NCBI GenBank assembly: GCA_047974745.1
Contig: JBKECO010000006.1
Coordinates: 1 to 64,000 of the forward strand
DNA: 64,000 nucleotides
Reading direction: 5' to 3'
DNA from: JBKECO01 sp047974745
GTDB lineage: Bacteria; Bacillota; Clostridia; Lachnospirales; Lachnospiraceae
Positions 35,680-44,173 of the stretch are shown one piece after another. Below the pieces are notes generated by a model, which saw only the letters and a list, made by a program, of their open reading frames with translations, had not been told where the DNA came from and ran no database searches. A program made the translations under genes and the position numbers. Each line of letters opens with the position of its first letter. Within the stretch, counting starts at the first letter, position 1.

Positions 35680-35902
35680 GTTAATTGTAGTTTAAGATTA
35701 TCAGAATCAGGCTCTGTTTGCCATGCACTTTTTCTCACACCACTTTGCACTTTTTTCACAAATTCTATATACTTTCTTACGATTTTTTATTTTCTTTTCC
35801 AAATTAGACCTTCTGCTCTGTTTATAATTTGTCTTTTTTCATGCAAAATGCTATACTTTTTAATACTTCTATGGTGATTTTCATTGTTTCAGGAGTCTTA
35901 TT

Positions 35903-37714
35903 ATGCCAAAAAATACAAAGCAAAAAAAACATGTCAAGCTTCAGCACAGGCTTCTTTATGGATACCTGATACTTGCCGGATGTATCCTTGTGCTGTTCGC
36001 TGGATTCTTCTATAAATATGTGTCAGAGATTTTGATCGAAAATGAAATGGATTCTCTGAATTCACTCAATGATTCATTTCAGATATCCATCGATGCAGTG
36101 ATCAAGGATCTCGATGATACTTCTGCCAATATCAATTACAGCAGTCTTATGGCCAATAAGCTCAATTCAGCATTCGATCTGAATCTGACTCAGAGTCTGA
36201 CCAAAGACGTTGCAGATCTTTTTGTCACGATAAATGGTTCCAATATCAAAGCCGATCAAATCAATCTGTATGATTTTGAAGGAAATGTCATGCGAGTCGG
36301 AATCTCCACAGGCATGTCATCTGTTGATACCGACACGCTGAGCTGGATGGATGAGACGAAGTCATTAGGAGGAATCAAACTGATCAGTGTACCTTATGAA
36401 ACACTGATTTATTCCAAGGCTGTAAAAAGTTCGGAATGGTTCGTATCACTCTACCGCACCTACAACAACCCCTATGGCAGGACTGTCGGAGCTATCGAAA
36501 CGGTCAAGCGTTGTAAAACGGTATTTAAATCCATTCGTACCTACAGCAAAACAGAAGAGACACCTGCTTCAGTCTACGTCTTTCATCAATCAGGTTCCCT
36601 TGCATATCCTTATGATCTGACCGAAGAGGAGAAAAAATCAGCGGCCAAATATTTCGCACTGGCATCTTCTTCTGCAGAGGATCATATATTTATTGATCCA
36701 GACACTGGAGAACGACAGCACTTTGCGGTGACCGTCTCTGACTACAGCGGCTGGACTTTCATCAGTGTGCAGTCAGAAGCCGTGATCCTTGCACCGGTAA
36801 ACCGTCTCCTTTCGACCATCGCCCTGGTGGTATGTGTTTTACTGATCGTTGCCGTATTTGCTTCGCTCTATCTTTCCCGTACTATGATCGTACCGATCAA
36901 ACATTTAAAGCATAGGTTCCAGAGACTGGAGCTGGCAACATTCGGTGAATATCAGGAAGAAAATTATGACCCTAAATATGATGAGCTTGCAGAACTCTAC
37001 ACAGCATTCGAGCATATGAGCAGCAATCTGAAAAGTTCAATGAATGAACTGATCGACACCAGGCAGCAGGAAATCCGTTCCAGAACACTGGCCCTGCAGT
37101 CCCAGACGAATCCGCATTTTTATTACAATACACTATCCAGCATCATGATTCTTGCCGAGAACGAACAAAATGACGATATCGTGCTCTTATGTAAGAACCT
37201 GTCCAGCATCATGCGATATATCACAGACAGCTCTTCTACCCTGGTAACCATAAAAACGGAATTCGACTATGTAGAAAAGTATCTGTATTGTATGAAGGTA
37301 AGATATCAGGATAGTCTGACGTATTCCTTTGATGTGGATGATGATCTTCTCGATCGTAAAATACCAAAGCTTTTGATTCAGCCAATCGTTGAGAACGCTT
37401 TAAAATATGGAACTGACTGTATTCCACCCTGGAATATTCAGGTTCGAGGCAAAAAGTATAAGGATCGATGGATGCTTGAAGTCATAGATTCCGGAACGGG
37501 ATTTAGCCAGGAGGCAATTGAGCAGATCCATGTGCAGATGAAGAAAATCAACAAAAATGAGGGAATGCCCGAACTGGGAATTGATGGTCTGGGAATTGCA
37601 AATGTATATGGGAGATGGAAGCTGATTGCAAAGAACCGTGCACTTTTTGAAATCGGCAACACAGTCGATGGACATGGAATCGTCTCGATCGGACTACTTC
37701 TTGAAAATGGCTGA
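35903..37714 (+). CDS. YesM-type sensor histidine kinase
   Basis: A 603-residue membrane sensor. Two helices (about 15-37 and 300-320) enclose an extracellular sensing domain of about 260 residues. HAMP follows, then the LytS/YesM-type His_kinase region with the phosphorylated His in QTNPHFYYNTL and an ATP-binding domain (QPIVENALKYG, DSGTGFS, GLGIANVYGR). It probably reads an extracellular sugar and phosphorylates the AraC-type regulator encoded next. RBS AGGAG. Divergent from the ABC transporter operon, the typical arrangement. Confidence 0.93.
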   Translation: MPKNTKQKKHVKLQHRLLYGYLILAGCILVLFAGFFYKYVSEILIENEMDSLNSLNDSFQISIDAVIKDLDDTSANINYSSLMANKLNSAFDLNLTQSLTKDVADLFVTINGSNIKADQINLYDFEGNVMRVGISTGMSSVDTDTLSWMDETKSLGGIKLISVPYETLIYSKAVKSSEWFVSLYRTYNNPYGRTVGAIETVKRCKTVFKSIRTYSKTEETPASVYVFHQSGSLAYPYDLTEEEKKSAAKYFALASSSAEDHIFIDPDTGERQHFAVTVSDYSGWTFISVQSEAVILAPVNRLLSTIALVVCVLLIVAVFASLYLSRTMIVPIKHLKHRFQRLELATFGEYQEENYDPKYDELAELYTAFEHMSSNLKSSMNELIDTRQQEIRSRTLALQSQTNPHFYYNTLSSIMILAENEQNDDIVLLCKNLSSIMRYITDSSSTLVTIKTEFDYVEKYLYCMKVRYQDSLTYSFDVDDDLLDRKIPKLLIQPIVENALKYGTDCIPPWNIQVRGKKYKDRWMLEVIDSGTGFSQEAIEQIHVQMKKINKNEGMPELGIDGLGIANVYGRWKLIAKNRALFEIGNTVDGHGIVSIGLLLENG

Positions 37715-37759
37715 TCTATTCCGGAATAAAATCAAAACAGGAAATCATTGGGGGTATCT

Positions 37760-38509
37760 ATGAAATATACGGTAGTTGTAGCAGAGGATGAAGTACTTTT
37801 ACTAAATAATCTGATCAAAAAAATAAATGAATCCGATACGGAATTCGAAGTCATTGGTTCTGCTCAGACAGGACTTCAGGCATATGAGCTGATCGAGGCA
37901 CTTGCGCCGGATCTGCTGATCACGGATATCAAGATGCCAGTCATGGATGGACTCGAGCTGATCCAAAAGGTGTCTACCTATTATCCGAATACTGATTTTA
38001 TCATAACCAGTGGATATTCAGATTTTGAGTATGCAAAAGCAGCCTTAAAATACCATGTCAGTGACTATCTTTTAAAGCCGGTGGACAAAGAAGAGCTCCA
38101 TCATGCGCTGATGGAGCTAAGTAACAAATATAAAAGTGAATATACAGATCTGCTGAACATTTTTTCCGGTGCGGATCAGCCTCAGTCTTCGTCTGACATT
38201 GCCGCTCTGGTCAAAGAATATCTCACAAAGAACTATATGTCTGATATCAACCTGAATCAGATCGCCCACAACCTGAACTACAGCTCCAGCTATCTGACTA
38301 AAATCTTTGTGCAGCAATATGAATCTACTCCCTCTAAATATCTGATCTCCATTCGGATACAGAAAGCACAGCAGCTGCTCTCACATAACCAGGAGCTCTC
38401 CGTTCGTCAGATCGGAGAAGCAGTGGGATATCCGGAGCAGGGATATTTCAGCAGGATCTTCAAGAAGCAGACAGGTGTGAGTCCGCTGGAGTTTCGCGAA
38501 CGGCAATAG
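37760..38509 (+). CDS. YesN-type response regulator (REC-AraC)
   Basis: A 249-residue regulator. The receiver domain has the acidic pair Glu9/Asp10, phosphoacceptor Asp56 in LLITDIKMP and the Lys in LLKPVDK. The C-terminal AraC domain has two helix-turn-helix motifs (LNQIAHNLNYSSSYLTKIF and the second near RQIGEAVGYPEQGYFSRIF). The start at 37760 has a GGGGGT site; an in-frame codon four residues earlier does not. Likely activator of the divergent ABC/GH95 operon. The 99 nt after it show no convincing terminator. Confidence 0.93.
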   Translation: MKYTVVVAEDEVLLLNNLIKKINESDTEFEVIGSAQTGLQAYELIEALAPDLLITDIKMPVMDGLELIQKVSTYYPNTDFIITSGYSDFEYAKAALKYHVSDYLLKPVDKEELHHALMELSNKYKSEYTDLLNIFSGADQPQSSSDIAALVKEYLTKNYMSDINLNQIAHNLNYSSSYLTKIFVQQYESTPSKYLISIRIQKAQQLLSHNQELSVRQIGEAVGYPEQGYFSRIFKKQTGVSPLEFRERQ

Positions 38510-38608
38510 GATGGCTTATAATAGGACTTCTGCTGTAAAAATATCGTTAACCTCTTCCTCGGCCTTTGGCCATTGAAATTTCATCCCTTCTAGAAGTTTT
38601 TTGCCTAT

Positions 38609-39062
38609 TTAGGATTGACTTTTCATAGCTGGTATCTTCTTTCTTGAATTTGAAGTTATTTGAAGAAAAATATTGGTAAAAATATTTAAAAGCAGAAAAA
38701 ATAGTGAAAGAAAATATCCGAAATACAGTGTTTGTAAAAAATGCAATTTCATAACGCTTATTGGGTAATAATAAGAAGTAAGTAAAGTGAGGGCTATCAA
38801 TAAAATGAAATTACACAAAATCGGAAAAAGATAGTGTTTTTTTAATAAAGAGAGCACTTGGATAATAATACAAAGGAAATAGATAAGGAACAAGCGATAG
38901 TGTTCCATTGCCAATGCATTAAATCCATTAATGAACCCCAAAGAATAAATTTCAGGATTTGCAGTGTCTGGAATTAGTACGTTTTGATACCAAGGAAGCG
39001 GACAGAATAACAGAGGAAATACTAATAAAATAAGTGGGGAACTATTTAATAGTTTTTTTCAT
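38609..39062 (-). pseudogene. Small membrane protein gene with a frameshift in an A7 run
   Basis: From an ATG at 39062, with a GGAG site five bases upstream, the frame reads MKKTIK and stops. After the run of seven A (39053-39059) a different frame stays open for about 148 codons to 38609 and encodes a hydrophobic protein of three or four helices (LILLVFPLLFC near the start, ending AMKSQS). Removing one A joins both parts into a plausible 150-residue protein starting MKKLLNSS. An in-frame ATG at 38908 could give a shorter product. The family is not recognised. The interruption may be real, slippage-corrected, or a sequencing error. Confidence 0.65.
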
Positions 39063-39085
39063 GAATTCTCCTTTTCAAAAACTGA

Positions 39086-39107
39086 GCCAAAGTGCTTCGC
39101 CACATCA
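39086..39107 (+). repeat. Partial copy of the traX-leader repeat arm
   Basis: GCCAAAGTGCTTCGCCAC followed by ATCA matches the left arm and inner part of the hairpin at 25533-25555 with one gap and two substitutions. The other arm is missing. It lies in the 244-nt gap between GH31 and the small membrane gene, in which I see nothing else. Confidence 0.5.
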
Positions 39108-39306
39108 ACTACTTTTCAGCATTATATTTATGATGATAATCGATATTCTATAATAACAGAACCAAAAATATTATTGAACAAATAATCTCTCTAATCTTCC
39201 AGCAATACTGAATCAGTTCATTATTTACTTCTGACATCTATCATATCACCATACTTATGAATCTACTTTAGCAAAAAAGGAAAGAATTATCAAATATTTC
39301 TATGAC

Positions 39307-41703
39307 TTAGATTTTCCGTCCATCCACATATACCTCATAATCAAAGGTATTTTTCATTCCATGAAAGCTTCCAACACGTGGTTCCACTGTCAGCTTTTGT
39401 TCTTTTTCTGACCAGTGTATCTTAGTGGTGGCATAGGCACCCTTCTCATAATTGTAATTATTGCCTTCATCTTCATAAAGTGTGAAGTCTGCATCAGCAC
39501 CAGAATATACATGGATCTGAAGTGGTGCATTCGCCTCCTCGTCTGCATACTGCAGCCCTTCCTGCATTGGAAGTATGCTTCCAGCTTTGATGAACAGCGG
39601 CATTTTTGAAAGAGGTGCATCTGCTTTTATCGTTTGACCGCCCTCAAAACGTTCCCCGCTCCAGTAATCGATCCACTGTGTTCCTGCCGGAAGATAGCAG
39701 CTCCATGTCTTATCTGTATCTTCTAATTCAATATTCCCTGCTTCAAAGTACATTGGTTCTGTAACTGGGCAGACAAGTATATTTTCACCGAACATAAACT
39801 CGTTACCGATATCCCTGACCTTTTTATCAGCTGCAAAATCGAACATCAGACTTCGCATGATCGTTCCCTGTTCCAGTCTGACTTCTCCAGCCAGCGAATA
39901 GATGTATGGCATCAGTCGGTATCTCAGCTTGATGAACTTCTCTATGGTATCATAGAATATTTCACCCTTTTCTCCAAAGTTCCAGATCTCTCTTGGAGTA
40001 TCTGTACCATGTGAACGAAACATTGGTAAAAAGGTTCCGAACTGGAGCCAGCGGACATACAGTTCTTTATAGCCTCTATCTTTTACGCCCTCATCATAGG
40101 CTGCTTTCCAGAACCACTTGGGTGTTGGATCACCACTGCAGCTGCAGCCTCTGTTCTGCCACTTTTCCCCGACTGTAAAAAATCCTCCAATATCCAGTGT
40201 CCAGTAAGGATAGCCGGAAAGTCCCATATTCAGTCCTTCTGCAATCTGATCCTTCATAGTCTGCCAGGAAGCAGAGATATCTCCCGACCAGAGCATGGCT
40301 CCATATTTTTGACCTGAGGCATAACCGGAACGAGTCAGATTCAGAACACGTATATCCTCTGTCGCTTTACGCTGGTTCTCAAACATCCCCTTGGCATGCA
40401 TCAGAGCAAAGCCATTTGCCAGCTCTGGTTCCAGGAATTTTTTGTGTTCTTGGCCTACCAGTTCAAAGCGTTCCCATGGTTCTCTTTTGATCTCTCCACC
40501 CCAGTCCGGACCGGAGAATGGCTCTGTAGAATCGCACCACCAGCTGTCAAATCCACCGTCAAACAGTTCTTTTTTGGCCTGATTAAAATACATCTCTCTC
40601 GCCTCTTTGGAAAAAGCATTGTAGGTGGAAAGATCATTCAGCAGGAAGCCTGCATTTAAAAATTCTGTGTGGTTTTTCCCTCCGGTATTCATATTTGGCC
40701 ATACGGATACCATGGCATGAGCATGCATGTCATGTATCTGATCCATCTGTTCCCTCAGATCACCATACCGTGCCGGATCAAGGCATTTTTCGCCCCAGTT
40801 TCCCGGCTCCCAGGTGTTCCAGTCCTGAACCACACAGTCGAGGGGAACTTCTCTTGTTCTATATTCCCTGACCACATCAGCCAGCTCTTTGGCGGTATAA
40901 TACTGCTCTTTGGACTGAATGTATCCATATGCCCATTTTGGCAGCATTGCAGCATCCCCAGTCAGATAGCGGAACCCTGCGACGATCTCATCCATGTCAG
41001 TTCCACAGACCATATAATAATCAAGATAAGGAATCGTGTCAAAAAAGAGATAGCTTCCATTGTGATCATCTTCAAATGTCATCAATGAGCAGGTATCGAA
41101 GAACATACCATAGCCTTCAGAAGAAACGAACATTGGCATTGGAATCCGCATATTATGCTGATAGAGATACTGGTTATGGTGTCTGTAGTTATAGATTCCC
41201 TCTTCTGCCTGACCAAGTCCATAGATTCCTTCTTCTGCTTTGAATTCAAAATGCAACTTTCCGCGGTATGCCTGATGATCGATATATTCGCGCAGATTCT
41301 TGATGAAATTCCGCTCTCCATCCACAGTCTTGACACGGTCAATAATGGGTTCCTCTCCATCCGTGGTATATTTTTTTACATCAGTCAGGGCAAATTCTTT
41401 TTGTCCCTCCTGCAGCAGGACTGCACCGGTGCTACTGTCCTTCCATGTGAGAATTCCGCTTTTTTTATCGGCTGAAACGGTGACACGGGAAGTCTTTAGA
41501 ATGACATGTGAGTCTGTTTCTAAACTATCAAAGTTCACAGTCTGCGCTTCTCTTTTTTCTCGAAGCATGGACTCCTGCTCTTTGATCTCTTCTCTGCTGT
41601 AGATACAGCGAATGATCGTATCTGTGACCGGCTGTAATTTCATCTGAAACTGATCTGCGATCAGTAAAGCCCCATCTGTTAAAAATTGTACTGCAAACCC
41701 CAT
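39307..41703 (-). CDS. GH31 family alpha-glycosidase
   Basis: A 798-residue retaining alpha-glycosidase. It has an N-terminal galactose-mutarotase-like domain, a (beta/alpha)8 barrel with the nucleophile Asp391 in FDSWWCDSTEPF and likely acid/base Asp475 in LLWSGD-like MLWSGDISASW, the LRSHG-like FRSHGTD motif, and C-terminal beta domains. GH31 includes alpha-glucosidases, alpha-xylosidases and alpha-N-acetylgalactosaminidases; specificity cannot be fixed by eye. No signal peptide, so cytoplasmic. RBS AGGAGA. It follows an AraC regulator by 39 nt on the same strand. Confidence 0.9.
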   Translation of the reverse strand: MGFAVQFLTDGALLIADQFQMKLQPVTDTIIRCIYSREEIKEQESMLREKREAQTVNFDSLETDSHVILKTSRVTVSADKKSGILTWKDSSTGAVLLQEGQKEFALTDVKKYTTDGEEPIIDRVKTVDGERNFIKNLREYIDHQAYRGKLHFEFKAEEGIYGLGQAEEGIYNYRHHNQYLYQHNMRIPMPMFVSSEGYGMFFDTCSLMTFEDDHNGSYLFFDTIPYLDYYMVCGTDMDEIVAGFRYLTGDAAMLPKWAYGYIQSKEQYYTAKELADVVREYRTREVPLDCVVQDWNTWEPGNWGEKCLDPARYGDLREQMDQIHDMHAHAMVSVWPNMNTGGKNHTEFLNAGFLLNDLSTYNAFSKEAREMYFNQAKKELFDGGFDSWWCDSTEPFSGPDWGGEIKREPWERFELVGQEHKKFLEPELANGFALMHAKGMFENQRKATEDIRVLNLTRSGYASGQKYGAMLWSGDISASWQTMKDQIAEGLNMGLSGYPYWTLDIGGFFTVGEKWQNRGCSCSGDPTPKWFWKAAYDEGVKDRGYKELYVRWLQFGTFLPMFRSHGTDTPREIWNFGEKGEIFYDTIEKFIKLRYRLMPYIYSLAGEVRLEQGTIMRSLMFDFAADKKVRDIGNEFMFGENILVCPVTEPMYFEAGNIELEDTDKTWSCYLPAGTQWIDYWSGERFEGGQTIKADAPLSKMPLFIKAGSILPMQEGLQYADEEANAPLQIHVYSGADADFTLYEDEGNNYNYEKGAYATTKIHWSEKEQKLTVEPRVGSFHGMKNTFDYEVYVDGRKI

Positions 41704-41742
41704 TTTCTCTTTCTCCTTTAGCCTTGGACTATTCTGATGTCC

Positions 41743-42609
41743 TTATTTCTTTTTGTTCGGAAGTTCCCCAATGTGCTTTTTATATAGGCGGTAAAAATTA
41801 GACATATTTCGAAATCCGCATTCCATGGCGATGGCAGACATACTCATATCTGTGGCCTGGGCGAGATCCGAAGCTTTTTTCAATCTGAGCTTTGTTACAT
41901 ATTCACTGAAGGTCTTATTTGTCACTTTTCGAAAATAGCCGCTGAAGTAATTCGGGCTCATGTATACCAGATTGGCCACTTCCTCTAAGGTTATTTTTTC
42001 TGAAAAATGGGCATTGATATAATGAAATGCCTCTTCAAGACGCTTCATCGCCTTCTTCTTATCTGTAAGACTTTCTCGCTGCGATAGAGAATCTTTGGTA
42101 TTTTGATAATAGCGTATCAAATAAGTAAGCATACGTAGTGTATCCGCTTTGATCACATAGCGAAATCCCAGCTCTTCTCCTGTATATTCCTCAAAAGCCT
42201 CCATCATCATCTGGTAGATCCTTGCGGTATTCTGATCAGTGGCATCCACCTTATTGTGAAAATTACTTCCCCTTTCTGCAAAGGGCTTCAGATAATCTGC
42301 ATTTAAGATATCTGTCGGATCCAAGATCAGTTCCGGTGCGAACATAACCACCAATACCTGCATCTCATCACCGGTGACGATCCATCCATGCGGCTCTACC
42401 TGATTAAATATAATCAGATCGCCCGGATTCATCTCATACTTTACGCCATTTACAAAATACTGCCCTGATCCATGTTCTACATAGGTGATCTCGCAATAAT
42501 CGTGATAGTGGAAAGACTCCTCCGTATTGTTCTCTTTTTTCAATAAGAACCGGTCCATCCGAAATGGAAAAACCGGATTTAATTCCGTTGTCTCTTTAAA
42601 TATGACCAT
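41743..42609 (-). CDS. AraC family regulator with cupin sensor domain
   Basis: A 288-residue regulator. The N-terminal cupin (HYHDYCEITYVEHGSGQY, NPGDLIIFNQVEPHGW) is a probable sugar-binding domain; the C-terminal AraC domain carries two helix-turn-helix motifs (TLEEVANLVYMSPNYFSGYF and MSAIAMECGFRNMSNFYRLY). It most likely regulates the GH31 gene that follows on the same strand. RBS GAGGA seven bases before the ATG. Confidence 0.92.
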   Translation of the reverse strand: MVIFKETTELNPVFPFRMDRFLLKKENNTEESFHYHDYCEITYVEHGSGQYFVNGVKYEMNPGDLIIFNQVEPHGWIVTGDEMQVLVVMFAPELILDPTDILNADYLKPFAERGSNFHNKVDATDQNTARIYQMMMEAFEEYTGEELGFRYVIKADTLRMLTYLIRYYQNTKDSLSQRESLTDKKKAMKRLEEAFHYINAHFSEKITLEEVANLVYMSPNYFSGYFRKVTNKTFSEYVTKLRLKKASDLAQATDMSMSAIAMECGFRNMSNFYRLYKKHIGELPNKKK

Positions 42610-42743
42610 AGTTTATCCTCATTTGTTCGAATGGTTTTAGTGTAGCATGTCGACTTCCTTTTTACTATATGTAACTTTAACAGAGGCGCTGTTTAATATC
42701 ATCTACTATTCTACGATTATTGTGTACTATGTTACGAGGACAT

Positions 42744-42793
42744 AAAAAGAAAAGACAGTCCCCGACAAGGTCGTTCTTGCCGGATGGCTGTCT
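42744..42793 (-). terminator. Terminator of the lacI-type gene
   Basis: GACAG/CTGTC, CCG/CGG and CAAG/CTTG stack into an interrupted hairpin; on the minus strand TTTTCTTTTT follows. It is 34 nt beyond the LacI-type gene stop. Confidence 0.7.
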
Positions 42794-42826
42794 GGAATGT
42801 TCTGATTACCTGTTCATTCTCTTTCC

Positions 42827-43849
42827 TTAGATTGAGCTCTTTCGAATAAGCAATGGAGAATGAATCACAACCTCTCGATCATACTCCTCCGGCGTGATCT
42901 TTCCATTCATATAATCCAAAAGCAGCTGAATAGAGGCCTTTCCCATCTCCACAACAGGAACATGAATATCTGTCAGTTGCGGGTAAAACTGTGTTCCCTG
43001 ATCCAATATATGCTCAACGCTGACCAAGGATACATCCTCTGGGACTTTCAGATTTAGTGAAGTAAGTGTACTGATGATCGGCTGAATATCGGAGATCAAT
43101 TCTGAAAATATTCCAGTCGGAGGATTCGGCTGTCCAAAGCTTGCTTTCATAGTTTCATGCAGTGCCCTCTGATCCATATTTTTATACACAAAGATCACTT
43201 CCATTTTTCTATGACTAAAAAAACCCATGTCCTCCCATTCCCTAATCAAAATATCCGGCTCTCTCATACAGATGAAGAACACTTTTCTGTGTCCCGTCTG
43301 GTAAAAGTATTCGAGTACTGTATTCAAATACTGATTGTATTCAGCATAGACATGAAGCCCCTTATTGTAATTATGTATATGTCCAATATACACAATGGGC
43401 ATCTTCGATTCGATCAAAGCGCGAAATGTGGCTGTATCATCTGGCAAATGTCCGATAATGAGTCCATCAATTTTCTTTTGCTTGAACATTGTAACGATAT
43501 CATGTTCCATATTATCTTTTGAATTGATCACAAGCAAATTAATTCCTTCTCGTTCCATGATCGCATTGATACCTCGAAAAAGTTCCGAGTGGAAAATCGA
43601 AGTAGTGGTATCAACATCAGGGTCGTCCGGGAACGAACGTTGTATGGAGGTCATAAATCCAATGATCGAACTCTTGTTATGAGCAAAATTCTGTGCAAGT
43701 GCATTTGGCGTAAAATTGAGCATCTGCATTGCACTATATACTTTTTTTTCTGTGTCTGGGCTTACATTGCCGGTTCTATTCAGCACTCTTGAAACAGTTG
43801 CCGTTGAAACACCAGCTAATTTCGCCACATCATAAATTGTACTAATCAT
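42827..43849 (-). CDS. LacI family transcriptional repressor
   Basis: A 340-residue LacI/GalR regulator. The N-terminal helix-turn-helix reads TIYDVAKLAGVSTATVSRVLN with hinge sequence FTPNALAQNFAHNKS; the rest is a periplasmic-binding-protein-like sensor domain. ATG 43849 has a GGGTGAT site; the upstream extension lacks one. It is divergent from the sulfatase operon, whose promoter carries two LacI-type palindromes, so it is the likely repressor of that operon. The inducer would be a sugar released from the sulfated glycan, which is inference. Confidence 0.93.
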   Translation of the reverse strand: MISTIYDVAKLAGVSTATVSRVLNRTGNVSPDTEKKVYSAMQMLNFTPNALAQNFAHNKSSIIGFMTSIQRSFPDDPDVDTTTSIFHSELFRGINAIMEREGINLLVINSKDNMEHDIVTMFKQKKIDGLIIGHLPDDTATFRALIESKMPIVYIGHIHNYNKGLHVYAEYNQYLNTVLEYFYQTGHRKVFFICMREPDILIREWEDMGFFSHRKMEVIFVYKNMDQRALHETMKASFGQPNPPTGIFSELISDIQPIISTLTSLNLKVPEDVSLVSVEHILDQGTQFYPQLTDIHVPVVEMGKASIQLLLDYMNGKITPEEYDREVVIHSPLLIRKSSI

Positions 43850-44015
43850 ATAATCACCCGTCACATTATAACATACATGCAAATATATTGGCGATATGAA
43901 CTGCTCTTTTTTTAACAATCTGTTATTTTTTCTATAGGTACGAACATCTTGTATAAATTGGACGGTCTGTTTTTAGTGAAAAGCGACAAAGTATTCATTA
44001 TTACATTATTTCATA

Positions 44016-44044
44016 TTGACAACTCTGCTCAATAATACTAATAT
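44016..44044 (+). promoter_or_regulatory. Promoter of the sulfatase operon
   Basis: TTGACA (44016-44021), 17-bp spacer, TAATAT (44039-44044). A strong vegetative promoter whose -10 box is overlapped by operator O1. Confidence 0.8.
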
Positions 44045-44060
44045 GTAACCAGTTACATAT
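44041..44060. promoter_or_regulatory. LacI-type operator O1
   Basis: ATATGTAAC and GTTACATAT are perfect 9-bp arms around CA. It covers part of the -10 box and the start region of the sulfatase promoter, an effective repression position. Confidence 0.82.
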
Positions 44061-44121
44061 TATAATAAATATTATAATAAACGCCATTTATAAGGCATTA
44101 TATATTACTTTTGTTATATAT

Positions 44122-44139
44122 TATGTAACTGGTTACATT
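44122..44139. promoter_or_regulatory. LacI-type operator O2
   Basis: TATGTAAC, TG centre, GTTACATT: the same core as O1 (ATGTAAC-NN-GTTACAT) with the centre inverted. It is 80 bp centre to centre from O1 and 35 nt before the sulfatase start, which would allow looping by a tetrameric or paired repressor. Confidence 0.8.
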
Positions 44140-44173
44140 ATGTGAATGATCAGAACAGAAAGGAGTAATAAAA

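Noticed and set aside
38581..38605. Terminator after the YesN-type regulator
   Set aside because: CTTC-TA-GAAG before a T run has a two-base loop, which cannot fold stably as written.
43815..43835. Further copy of the TTCGCCACATCA repeat
   Set aside because: It lies inside the lacI coding sequence for the helix-turn-helix and matches only a short stretch, so it is chance.
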